Below the pieces are notes generated by a model. The model was not told the origin of the DNA. It searched no databases and worked only from the letters and a program-made list of their open reading frames with translations. This document shows positions 8,478-16,332 of a stretch of 25,381 nt of DNA, one piece after another. Source of the DNA: an uncultured Phycisphaerae bacterium (GTDB lineage Bacteria > Planctomycetota > Phycisphaerae > Phycisphaerales > SM1A02); the NCBI GenBank assembly GCA_937899935.1, contig CALCOW010000474.1, forward strand, positions 1 to 25,381, written 5' to 3'. The number at the start of each line of letters is the position of its first letter. The first letter of the stretch is position 1. Both the position numbers and the translations under genes were made by a program.

Positions 8478-9351
8478 TCAATGGCCGAGCCTTCGCACAT
8501 TGGCTCGCCTGGGGCGCGTCTCCAACCTTCCAACCTGCGCCAGCAATGTTCTTGTTGGAGGTGCGATTGGTGCCCTTAGTACGGATTCGATTGATACGAG
8601 TTTCCTCATCTTGGCTATTGTCAGTGCTCTGTTTCTCTATTTCGGTGGAGTGGCACTCAACGATGTGATGGATGCGCCTATTGATTCGATTGACCGTTCA
8701 AATCGACCTATTCCTGAAGGAAAGATTTCTCGGCCACATGCACTATGGATATCTCTGCTGTCGTTAGGCGCTGGCCTTGCTGTTGCAGCATCCATCTCGA
8801 TGGCCTCGTTACTTGTTGCAGTCGCCATTGTCCTTTGCATCGGACTTTATGATGTCTTGCACAAGAGACTCATTTGGTCAGCAGTATTTATGGGGCTTTG
8901 TCGAGGCGGTCTTTACGTGCTTGGCGCGTCTTCCATGCTCTGGCCAGTACCAGGTTCCACCTTACTTATTTTCGCCTTAGCGATCACCATCTATGTCACC
9001 TTCCTCACCATTCTGGCTCGTTATGAGATGCGACGGCCAAGACGATGGCACGCCTATGCGGGCCTCCTGCTACCGGTACCCTGCCTCCTCCCTGTCTACT
9101 TTGTTACAGAGACCCTGCATTTATGGGCCTGGATCACTGGCTTCCTCTTGATCTTATGGATCCTGAGAGCCAGTCTCTATCTTTTCCCGCCACATCGGCG
9201 CACAGATCAAGCAGTGCTGGGATGGATTGGTGCACTATCATTGATTGACGCGTTTTATCTCAGCATACTTGGTCAGCCAGCGCTGATCCTCATTGCTGGT
9301 GCATGTTTCCTGTGGACCCTTATTGGGCACCGATACATTTCTGGAACTTGA
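8470..9351 (+). CDS. eboC: EboC, UbiA-family prenyltransferase
   Basis: The 293-residue integral membrane protein has about eight to nine hydrophobic segments. The first aspartate-rich prenyl-diphosphate/Mg site is LNDVMDAPIDSIDRSNRPIP (D65, D68, D72), the UbiA signature. The second site is YDVLHKR (D128), less acidic than the DxxxD of quinone-synthesis enzymes. UbiA enzymes attach a polyprenyl chain to a small acceptor in the inner membrane. The ATG at 8470 is preferred over the TTG at 8455 because GAGGA (8457-8461) lies eight bases before it and because the ATG overlaps the eboE stop in the same 8-nt pattern seen earlier. The acceptor is presumably the ebo metabolite. Confidence 0.9.
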   Translation: MPDQWPSLRTLARLGRVSNLPTCASNVLVGGAIGALSTDSIDTSFLILAIVSALFLYFGGVALNDVMDAPIDSIDRSNRPIPEGKISRPHALWISLLSLGAGLAVAASISMASLLVAVAIVLCIGLYDVLHKRLIWSAVFMGLCRGGLYVLGASSMLWPVPGSTLLIFALAITIYVTFLTILARYEMRRPRRWHAYAGLLLPVPCLLPVYFVTETLHLWAWITGFLLILWILRASLYLFPPHRRTDQAVLGWIGALSLIDAFYLSILGQPALILIAGACFLWTLIGHRYISGT

Positions 9352-9352
9352 A

Positions 9353-10726
9353 ATGGCTACCCCTACCGTTGTTCTTAATCTTGTTGCAGTAACACAGTCG
9401 CTGGTAGAAGGTAGAGCCCCACGTCTACAGGCGTATATTGATCGCGTTGGATCTCGCGAACTGGTGCCAGTACTTCCTGCCGTAACATCAACCGTTCAGT
9501 CCAGTATGTTGACTGGGTTGCCACCATCAGGACACGGTATTGTGGGTAATGGTTGGTATGAACGTTCGCTTGACGAAGTGAGATTTTGGAAACAATCGAA
9601 TGCAATTGTCCAAGGAGACAAAGTCTGGGATGAACTCGCCGCCCGCAATAGCCGCAGAACTGCAAACCTCTTTTGGTGGTTCAATATGAACACGCGTGCA
9701 GATATCGCTGTTACACCAAGGCCGATGTACGTAGAAGATGGCCGAAAGATCCCTGATATTCATACCAAACCGTCCGAACTCCGCGATCAACTTCAAAATG
9801 AACTTGGACGCTTCCCACTTTTTTCATTCTGGGGCCCTGCATCTTCTATTACTTCATCTCAGTGGATCGCCAACTCTGCTAAACATGTCTTTACTCACCA
9901 CCGCCCCGACCTAATGCTGGTCTATCTTCCACATCTTGATTACGCACTTCAACAATTTGGCCCTGATGATCCTCGGTCACATCAAGCTGTTTCCGAGATT
10001 GATGAAGTCTTTGGCGATCTACTTGCGTTCTTTGAAGACAGCAAGGCCCAGGTTATCTGTGTCAATGAGTACGCGATCGAACAAGTACATACCGCGATCA
10101 GTCCAAACCAGATCCTTCGCGAAGAAGGCCTGCTTTCTGCAAGAGATGAATTTAGTGGCGAGCGGCTCGATACAAGCCTGAGTGATGCATTTGCAGTCGC
10201 TGATCACCAAATCGCCCATGTCTACGCAAGTAATTCGAGTGCCCTTCAAAGATGTAAGTCAATCTTTGAACAAACCTCGGGTATCGCTGAAATCATGGAT
10301 CGTGAACAAAAAGAAGCGGCATCTATTGAGCACGATCGAACTGGGGATCTTGTCTTAGTGGCAGAGCCAGGATATTGGTTTACCTATGATTATTGGCTAG
10401 ATGCGAACAAAGCCCCAGGTTTTGCGCAACAAGTAGATATTCATTCTAAGCCGGGTTATGACCCACGAGAACTCTTTATCGATCCCTCTATTCGTTTTCC
10501 AAAGATGCGAGTTGGAATGCATTTGCTTAAGCAGCGATTTGGTATGCGAACAACACTACGCATCATTCCATTAGATACAAATCTGGTCAAAGGTTCCCAC
10601 GGACGCGTCGAACACACGCAAGGTCACCGACCGCTGATCATCGCGCCACAACAGCCTCATTCAGATCTTGTTCCATGCACCGAGGTGCGTAACATCATCC
10701 TTAATCACTGCGGGTCGTTTTCTTGA
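9353..10726 (+). CDS. eboF: EboF, nucleotide pyrophosphatase/alkaline-phosphatase-fold protein with an altered metal site
   Basis: The ATG at 9353, one base after the eboC stop, gives 457 residues; the longer frame from 9293 lies inside eboC. The overall pattern is that of phosphodiesterase/nucleotide pyrophosphatases of the alkaline phosphatase superfamily: PAVTSTVQSSMLTG (likely Thr45 nucleophile), HGIVGNGWY, LPHLDYALQQFGP and VKGSHGR (H416). Several expected metal ligands are changed: N9 where the first strand normally ends in Asp, Q200 instead of His in DxxxH, and NEYA (238-241) instead of SDHG. D196 and H416 remain. I believe NEYA-like sequences recur in EboF proteins, so this may be a family trait. 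There is no signal peptide. The 3' end overlaps the convergent permease gene by 22 bp. Confidence 0.85.
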   Translation: MATPTVVLNLVAVTQSLVEGRAPRLQAYIDRVGSRELVPVLPAVTSTVQSSMLTGLPPSGHGIVGNGWYERSLDEVRFWKQSNAIVQGDKVWDELAARNSRRTANLFWWFNMNTRADIAVTPRPMYVEDGRKIPDIHTKPSELRDQLQNELGRFPLFSFWGPASSITSSQWIANSAKHVFTHHRPDLMLVYLPHLDYALQQFGPDDPRSHQAVSEIDEVFGDLLAFFEDSKAQVICVNEYAIEQVHTAISPNQILREEGLLSARDEFSGERLDTSLSDAFAVADHQIAHVYASNSSALQRCKSIFEQTSGIAEIMDREQKEAASIEHDRTGDLVLVAEPGYWFTYDYWLDANKAPGFAQQVDIHSKPGYDPRELFIDPSIRFPKMRVGMHLLKQRFGMRTTLRIIPLDTNLVKGSHGRVEHTQGHRPLIIAPQQPHSDLVPCTEVRNIILNHCGSFS

Positions 10727-12036
10727 TCTTTGGCCTCTGGCATTGGCTTTCCATGAGGGTCAATGCTTGGGTTATTCACTTCTCTAGATAGCGCGACCTG
10801 CATTGATGCGTCCGTGACATGTTCAAGATCCATGGCTGCACGATGAACATGATCAAGTGGTAAGTCAAAATGTTTCGCCAAATATGTTTCCCAAAGGCGA
10901 TGTGACCGCACGAGCGACGCCGCTCGGTTTCGGCCTTGGTTTGTCAGACTCCAAGATCGATCATGACGCACAATTTGGCCTGCTCTGTGCAGTCCGACTA
11001 ACGCGATTCTGGCCAGACTCGGTGATATACCGACTGCCTGACCGATCGAACCTGCTTGCCAACTGTGGGCTTGATCAGATCTCAGCTCCTCAGCGCGGTA
11101 CAGAAAACCCAAAACATCCTCTCGTGCTATGCGTAAAGACAAGCTCACCCGGTAAACGAGGCGGCCTAATATCCCATAACGTGGAGCTCCTAGTAGCGCT
11201 AGCAAGAAAAAGATCCCAGCCAGGACTGCCATCATGCCAGCCGTTTCGGTGTCTTCAAAGCCAAACCAAATGGGTACCGTGATTGCCGCAACATGACCGA
11301 ACCCGGCTGCAAGGGCCCCAAAGACAACTGAGAGCACCAGCATCACCAACAGGCGATCCGTCAGTAGATATGCTGTTGCGGGTGGCACAATAATCATTGC
11401 AACAACCAATATACTCCCGACCACTTCAAATGCTGCCACTGCAGTGACTGCTACCAGCGACATGAGAATGTACTGGCATATCCAGGGATTAAATCCAACC
11501 GTATCAGCCATCGCAGGATCAAACGATGTAATGCGCAGTTCTTTAAACAGAATGGCAATAGCAGCAATATCAATCAACAACACAATAAACAAAACTACAG
11601 CAGCCCTCGGCACCATCCATCCCCAGACTGAGACTTGGTCTAATGTCGATAGCACAATATTGCCGTAGAGCACACAAGAAGCGTCAAGATGAACCTTGTT
11701 TGCAAAGAGTGAGATCAGTATGAGGCCCAAAGCAAACAGCGTTGTAAAGACAACACCAAGCGAAGCATTTTCTTCAACCTTCCCATTCCGATGAAGAATT
11801 TGTGTCACAATAGCAGTCAGCACTCCAAGAATTGCAGCGCCTATAAACATGGAAACACTATCTCTACTCAAGGTTACTAAAAAGGCGATAGCTAAACCTG
11901 GTAGTACCGCATGGCTTATGGCATCTCCCATCAAACTCATTCGTCGCAACAGCAAATAGCTGCCCAACAAGGCGCTTGATATCCCTGCAAGAACACCAAT
12001 AACGACAATCCAAGTATCAGTGCTATCCCAGATCAT
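10705..12036 (-). CDS. Metal ABC transporter permease fused to a C-terminal DtxR-type repressor module (second permease)
   Basis: Residues 1 to about 290 form an ABC-3 family (TroC/ZnuB/MntB) permease with about eight membrane segments and the conserved GSYLLLRRMSLMGDAISHAVLPG block at the start. From about residue 310 the protein continues into a soluble DtxR-like part: a winged helix (SIGQAVGISPSLARIALVGLH, then a wing ending in SLTNQG) and the metal-binding dimerisation helices HRLWETYL and VHRAAMDLEH. The residues matching DtxR His79, Glu83, His98, Glu105 and His106 are present; the position of Cys102 is Met. The gene starts inside the end of the previous permease (ATGA overlap). The chlamydial YtgCR fusion is the closest precedent I know. 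It ends by overlapping eboF tail to tail. Confidence 0.9.
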   Translation of the reverse strand: MIWDSTDTWIVVIGVLAGISSALLGSYLLLRRMSLMGDAISHAVLPGLAIAFLVTLSRDSVSMFIGAAILGVLTAIVTQILHRNGKVEENASLGVVFTTLFALGLILISLFANKVHLDASCVLYGNIVLSTLDQVSVWGWMVPRAAVVLFIVLLIDIAAIAILFKELRITSFDPAMADTVGFNPWICQYILMSLVAVTAVAAFEVVGSILVVAMIIVPPATAYLLTDRLLVMLVLSVVFGALAAGFGHVAAITVPIWFGFEDTETAGMMAVLAGIFFLLALLGAPRYGILGRLVYRVSLSLRIAREDVLGFLYRAEELRSDQAHSWQAGSIGQAVGISPSLARIALVGLHRAGQIVRHDRSWSLTNQGRNRAASLVRSHRLWETYLAKHFDLPLDHVHRAAMDLEHVTDASMQVALSREVNNPSIDPHGKPMPEAKDQENDPQ

Positions 12037-13481
12037 GACTGCACACCGAGCTTATGCGGACTTGGAGGAGGACGTAAAACATCCCCTGCATCAGCAATCG
12101 CTGACTCAAGTTCACGAACCAAATCTGTACCTATGACATGTTCAACGCTATCAGCATCTCGATCGACATGTGATGGTGCAATGTCTGCATAGTGAATTAA
12201 GTACAACTCCCAAAGTCGATGGTTTCGCACAACACGAGAGGCCTCTATTTCTCCTGATTTAGTAAGCCGCACGGTCTCTTTATTGGGGTCAAACAAGAGA
12301 AGGTCTTTTCGCTGAGCAGATTTAAGAAGTCTTTGAAGTGACCTCTGACTCCAGGCTCGCTGCTGCAATAGCCATTTGAGAGTAATGCAATCCTGCGACT
12401 GGGATGCTCGTTGTTTGAGTTCGCCAGCTTCCCATAACGCACGTAACAAATGCTGATATCGAACACGTCTATTAAGACGGACTCGACGCGTTAATAAAAC
12501 TACAAGTCCTCTATACGATCCAAAGATGAGGCTTATTAGGAAAATAGATGAACCGGTCAACACAATGACTGCTCCGGCAGGCAGACCTGCAAAGAGATTT
12601 GTTATCCCGGCACCAACAAGCCCACTAAGCGCCCCTATCAAGGCTGCAATCCATATCATTAGATAGAGACGCTGTGTCCAAAAGCGTGCGGCCACAGCCG
12701 GAATAATCAACAATGCAACAACAAGTATTAATCCAACTGCTTGCAGGCCAACCACGACAACGAGTGTCACCAAGAGCATCATGATCAAATCAATCTTGAC
12801 AAGCGGCCAACCTTGCGTGCGAGCAAGATCGACATCGAAACTCAATATGGCAAATTCCTTGAAAAGGAGCGTACAGACAATGACAACTGTGACTGCAGCC
12901 CCAGCGATAAGAATCGCATCACTCTGAACCATTGATGCGGTCTTGCCATAAATAAACGACTCAAGACCAGCTGCATCAGCACCTGGCATCGACTGCACCA
13001 ATCCCATGAGAGCTACGCCAATCCCAAACCAAACACTGAGAACAATACCCAGAGCAGCATCTTCTTTCAGTCGAGTCCAATGCCGAATAAATACGACCGC
13101 TCCAACCCCAAGCAAGCCCGTGACTGCCGCACCAATCAAGAGCCCTGGAAGCGATTTACCTTCTCCACCAAATGCCACCATGATCATGAAAGCCAATGCA
13201 ATACCAGGAAAGGTCGCATGCCCCAGGGCATCGCCAATCAGTGATCGGCGGCGGAGTAGCATGTACGTACCCATGACACCTGAAGCCAGTCCTAGAAGTG
13301 TTGTTCCAGTCAGTACAAGCCGTGTGTTGTAGTCTCGAAGACTCAATGTACGGAGTAACTGATCAACAAAACTTATGTTTTCTTGGATTTCAACTTCACC
13401 AGCAAACAAGGGCGCCGCAACCAACATGACAACCATCATCATAAAAAGCCACGTCTGTTTTATGATGCGATCGGTCGTCAA
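12033..13481 (-). CDS. Metal ABC transporter permease fused to a C-terminal DtxR-type repressor module (first permease)
   Basis: The 482-residue protein opens with an extra signal-like hydrophobic segment (residues 10-27), then an ABC-3 permease with GTYMLLRRRSLIGDALGHATFPG and about eight further membrane segments to residue about 335. The C-terminal 145 residues are soluble and DtxR-like: helix-turn-helix region KWLLQQRAWSQRSLQRLLK, wing TVRLTKSGE, and metal-site helices NHRLWELYL and VDRDADSVEH. The His79, Glu83, Glu105 and His106 equivalents are kept; His98 and Cys102 positions are both Asp. The start is TTG, chosen because AGGAG (13491-13495) lies nine bases upstream. It follows the ATPase gene by 12 bases and overlaps the second permease by 4. 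Confidence 0.88.
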   Translation of the reverse strand: MTTDRIIKQTWLFMMMVVMLVAAPLFAGEVEIQENISFVDQLLRTLSLRDYNTRLVLTGTTLLGLASGVMGTYMLLRRRSLIGDALGHATFPGIALAFMIMVAFGGEGKSLPGLLIGAAVTGLLGVGAVVFIRHWTRLKEDAALGIVLSVWFGIGVALMGLVQSMPGADAAGLESFIYGKTASMVQSDAILIAGAAVTVVIVCTLLFKEFAILSFDVDLARTQGWPLVKIDLIMMLLVTLVVVVGLQAVGLILVVALLIIPAVAARFWTQRLYLMIWIAALIGALSGLVGAGITNLFAGLPAGAVIVLTGSSIFLISLIFGSYRGLVVLLTRRVRLNRRVRYQHLLRALWEAGELKQRASQSQDCITLKWLLQQRAWSQRSLQRLLKSAQRKDLLLFDPNKETVRLTKSGEIEASRVVRNHRLWELYLIHYADIAPSHVDRDADSVEHVIGTDLVRELESAIADAGDVLRPPPSPHKLGVQS

Positions 13482-13493
13482 AAATACGCACTC

Positions 13494-14351
13494 CTATTCA
13501 CCGGCGCGAGCCAAGGCTTCCGCGGCTTGATCGAGAAGCGTAAGGCGACCTCCATAGGTCTTGCGCAGGTTCTCTTGAGTGAATACGTCGCTCGTGATGC
13601 CCGAAGCCACCATGCGCATATTCAGAAGCAACACGTGGTCAAAGTATTGACTGACCGTTTGTAGATCATGATGAACAACGATCACGGTGGCCCCTTGATC
13701 ACGCAAATCCCGCAACACATTGACAATGGTGCTTTCAGTTGCGGCATCGACACCTGCAAGTGGTTCATCCATCATGTAGAGGGAGGCCTCTTGTGCTAGA
13801 GCTCGAGCAAGGAAGACACGCTGTTGCTGGCCACCTGAAAGTTGGTTGATCTGCCGTTTCGCTAAATCGCTCATTCCAACGCGTTCAAGAGCTTCCATGG
13901 CCACGTTTCGATGTCGCTTTGAAACCGGTTTGATCCAACCAATCTTTCCATATCTTCCCATGGTGACGACTTCGAGCGCGTTGATCGGAAAATCCCAATC
14001 AACTGATTCTCTTTGTGGAACATATGCAACTCGGTTCCGCTGAGAACGATATGGTTGACCAAAAAAAAGAACTTTGCCTGAGGCCTTGGGCACTAATCCA
14101 AGTGCCGCCTTAAGCAAAGTACTCTTGCCAGCTCCATTGGGACCAATGACACCAATGAGCTTCCCCGCTGGCGCGTCATAGTCGACATCCCAAAGAACTG
14201 GTTTGCGGTGATAGGCAACTGTCATGTCATGAATTGACAATGGTGAATCGGGATGATGTTCTCGCCCCGGAGGCACCTCGTCACGAGCGGAGCGAGATCG
14301 AGGGAGATCCTGGTTCGGCAAAATGCTCTCAGACTGAATCTCCGAGTTCAT
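13494..14351 (-). CDS. ATPase of a Mn/Fe/Zn ABC importer
   Basis: This 285-residue cytoplasmic ATPase has every motif of the metal-importer ABC class: Walker A GPNGAGKST (70-78), Q-loop Q113 in YVPQRESVDWDFP, the ALEVVTMGRYG stretch typical of TroB/SitB/MntB-type proteins, signature LSGGQQQR (171-178), Walker B MMDEP with E196, and switch histidine H228. About 35 residues precede the usual domain start and look disordered. The ATG overlaps the stop of the binding-protein gene by 4 nt, which fixes the start by coupling. It is the energy-supplying subunit for the two fused permeases that follow. Confidence 0.93.
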   Translation of the reverse strand: MNSEIQSESILPNQDLPRSRSARDEVPPGREHHPDSPLSIHDMTVAYHRKPVLWDVDYDAPAGKLIGVIGPNGAGKSTLLKAALGLVPKASGKVLFFGQPYRSQRNRVAYVPQRESVDWDFPINALEVVTMGRYGKIGWIKPVSKRHRNVAMEALERVGMSDLAKRQINQLSGGQQQRVFLARALAQEASLYMMDEPLAGVDAATESTIVNVLRDLRDQGATVIVVHHDLQTVSQYFDHVLLLNMRMVASGITSDVFTQENLRKTYGGRLTLLDQAAEALARAGE

Positions 14352-15379
14352 TCTGAAGGAGCTCGCTCGTCTGTTTCAATATGCGTGGTCAGTTTGCCAT
14401 TTAATCCGGCCTTTGGTGCATCCCCACCAAGCCCACGTGTAATGTTGGTTATGTTGTGATCCATCATCCCAATGTAGGTGCCCTCATACGTACCTTCGGG
14501 GCCCATCGCATCCGAGAATAACTCTCCACCTAAATCAACGTCATGTCCACGAGCTTTTGAACCCTCTATAATCGCTCTAACATTCTTATCAGAAATGCTC
14601 GATTCAACAAAGATAGCCTCGACATTGCTACCAACCACAAGATCAATAAGAGCATTAACGTTCTGTAGTCCTGCTTCCGCTGTTGTTGAGATACCCTGGA
14701 TTCCATAAACATCAATGTCATACCGACGACCAAAGTAGTTAAATGCATCATGTGCCGTTATGAGCTTACGATTGGCGCTTGGAACTGATGCAAGTGATGA
14801 TTTTGCGAATTCGTCGAGTTTTCGGAGTTGTTCAATATAGGCATCAGCATTCTTTTGAAACGCTTTGGAATGCGCAGGATCAATTTCAGACAACGCCATC
14901 TTGACAACTTCTACGGTCTGGATCCATGCGGAAATATCCATCCAGATATGCGGATCATATTGACCTTCAAACTCTTCCGGCTCAATGAGCATTTCTTGAT
15001 CGATGCCTTCGGTCACTGGGTACACTGGCTTCCCCTGTCGGGCTATTTTTATAAAGGTGTCACCCATTCGCCCTTCGAGCATCAAACCCGAATAGAAGAT
15101 GATGTCGGAAGATGAAAGCTTGCGTACATCGCTACGTGTCGCCTTATACAGGTGCGGGTCAAATCCCGATGGAATCAGATCGATGACTTCCACATATTCA
15201 CCACCAACATTTCGCACCAGATCGCCAACCATGCCGGTCGTCACCACAGCGGTGATCTTCTGATTGGCTTGTTGAGCTTGAGTCGTGAGATTAGGCCAGG
15301 CAAAAATGGTGGCTATCAGTGCGAAAAGAAGGCCGTTCCAGCGTGGTTGGTGGAAGGCTGTCAAGTAACGTCGAATCAT
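14348..15379 (-). CDS. Metal-binding solute-binding protein (TroA/YtgA/ZnuA family)
   Basis: The ATG at 15379 is preferred because GGAG lies seven bases upstream and because the predicted promoter lies between it and the more distal in-frame starts up to 15427. The 343-residue product has an N-terminal membrane-targeting segment (LLFALIATIFAWPN) ending near TTQAQQ, so it is periplasmic. The four expected metal ligands of the cluster A-I family are seen: H76 in FDPHLY, H144 in DPHIWMD, H210 in TAHDAFNYFG and D290 in ELFSDAMG. Three His plus one Asp is the TroA/YtgA pattern; Mn-selective PsaA-type proteins have Glu at the third place. There is no His-rich loop as in high-affinity ZnuA. First gene of the importer operon. 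Confidence 0.92.
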   Translation of the reverse strand: MIRRYLTAFHQPRWNGLLFALIATIFAWPNLTTQAQQANQKITAVVTTGMVGDLVRNVGGEYVEVIDLIPSGFDPHLYKATRSDVRKLSSSDIIFYSGLMLEGRMGDTFIKIARQGKPVYPVTEGIDQEMLIEPEEFEGQYDPHIWMDISAWIQTVEVVKMALSEIDPAHSKAFQKNADAYIEQLRKLDEFAKSSLASVPSANRKLITAHDAFNYFGRRYDIDVYGIQGISTTAEAGLQNVNALIDLVVGSNVEAIFVESSISDKNVRAIIEGSKARGHDVDLGGELFSDAMGPEGTYEGTYIGMMDHNITNITRGLGGDAPKAGLNGKLTTHIETDERAPSE

Positions 15380-15398
15380 CATTGGGCTCCAGAATAAG

Positions 15399-15427
15399 AC
15401 AATAGAAGATAAATTTTGACTTCTCAA
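15399..15427 (-). promoter_or_regulatory. Predicted promoter of the metal importer operon
   Basis: On the minus strand TTGAGA (15427-15422) is separated by 17 bases from TATTGT (15404-15399). The expected transcript start lies only about a dozen bases before the ATG at 15379, just ahead of the GGAG ribosome site. The -35 box lies inside the inverted repeat described separately. Confidence 0.55.
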
Positions 15428-15429
15428 AA
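15414..15429. promoter_or_regulatory. Candidate metalloregulator operator in the divergent promoter
   Basis: TTTTGACTTCTCAAAA is a perfect 6-bp inverted repeat (TTTTGA/TCAAAA) with a 4-bp spacer. It covers the predicted -35 hexamers of both divergent promoters. Size and AT-rich symmetric form suit a DtxR/MntR-family dimer, though the sequence differs from the known MntR and IdeR boxes. A repressor bound here would block the importer and its own gene together. Confidence 0.5.
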
Positions 15430-15445
15430 ATATTATGTTTACTAT
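15416..15445 (+). promoter_or_regulatory. Predicted promoter of the DtxR-family regulator
   Basis: TTGACT (15416-15421) and TACTAT (15440-15445) are separated by 18 bases. The transcript would begin near 15452, leaving about 40 bases of leader and placing the in-frame ATG at 15435 upstream of the transcript, which supports the start at 15492. The -35 box lies in the inverted repeat. Confidence 0.55.
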
Positions 15446-15491
15446 ACCAAATATCCGCTCCTGCTCAAAGTATCGACGTAAGGAGACCCAA

Positions 15492-16148
15492 ATGCCAACT
15501 GCGACAGTGGAGGACTATCTCAAACAGATCTATCTCGAGTCCGGCGAGAAGCTCTTGCCTATGGGCCAGCTTGCGACCGCCCTCGACGTCACACCTGGTA
15601 CAGCAACCGCTATGGTCAAGCGCCTGGCCGCCTCAAAAATGGTTTTGTATCAACCTTACAATGGCGTTCAACTGACACCGCAAGGCAAGCACACGGCCCT
15701 CGACGTCCTCAGACGCCATCGGTTGATAGAGTCATTTCTGGTTGAGGTGCTCAAGATTGATTGGGCAGACGTCCACGAGGAAGCTGAGCAGCTTGAGCAC
15801 GCCGTCTCACCCCGCCTTCTCGATGCGATCGACTCTCTGCTTGGCCACCCCCAATTCGATCCACATGGTGATCCTATTCCCGATGGTGGCGGTGATATAA
15901 GCCACCAATCGAATCAGTTGTTGGCAGAGTGCCAGGTTGGCTCTCAGTACCGAATCGCACGAATTGCCGACCAGCGGAACGAGTTTCTCCATTTCCTCGC
16001 CAAGCACAACCTTCGGCCTGGAAACTTGGTCACCATACTTAGTAGTGACCCAGCCAGCGAAGCCATGACCCTTAGGACCGATCTAGCGGGAAACGATGTG
16101 ACCTTGGCTATCACTGCCGCCAGCCGGATCTTGGTCTGTGAGCCATAG
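15492..16148 (+). CDS. DtxR-family metal-dependent repressor with MntR-like ligands
   Basis: TAAGGAG ending at 15485 places the start at the ATG at 15492, giving 218 residues; the frame runs upstream to 15435, but that lies in the promoter. Residues 1-65 are the winged helix (VEDYLKQIY, then LATALDVTPGTATAMVKRL, wing VQLTPQG). Residues 74-125 are the metal-binding dimerisation domain with RHRLIESFL and VHEEAEQLEH. In MntR numbering D8, E99, E102 and H103 are kept, and H76 and H95 are present, while E11 is Lys. Glu rather than Cys at position 102 suggests Mn(II) sensing rather than the Fe(II) sensing of DtxR. The last 70 residues look like the SH3/FeoA-like domain. It diverges from the importer operon and probably represses it. 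Confidence 0.9.
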   Translation: MPTATVEDYLKQIYLESGEKLLPMGQLATALDVTPGTATAMVKRLAASKMVLYQPYNGVQLTPQGKHTALDVLRRHRLIESFLVEVLKIDWADVHEEAEQLEHAVSPRLLDAIDSLLGHPQFDPHGDPIPDGGGDISHQSNQLLAECQVGSQYRIARIADQRNEFLHFLAKHNLRPGNLVTILSSDPASEAMTLRTDLAGNDVTLAITAASRILVCEP

Positions 16149-16332
16149 CGTCATTTGAATTTTGATTCGCGAAAAGTCAAATCTGCTTACGTGCGTATCA
16201 TCCATTGAGTTTAATAGCCGACGCTTATGCAATAGTGAGCTCACAGCAAAGATTTTTTGAGCGCTCATACATAACCAGCTATGCACCGAAGCATGCCTGA
16301 CACAACGAAGCTGATAGCGACGATCACCTTGT

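Noticed and set aside
16153..16182. ATTTGA...TCAAAT inverted repeat after the DtxR-family gene
   Set aside because: The stem is short and broken by mismatches and has no T-tract; it only loosely echoes the half-sites of the operator at 15414-15429.
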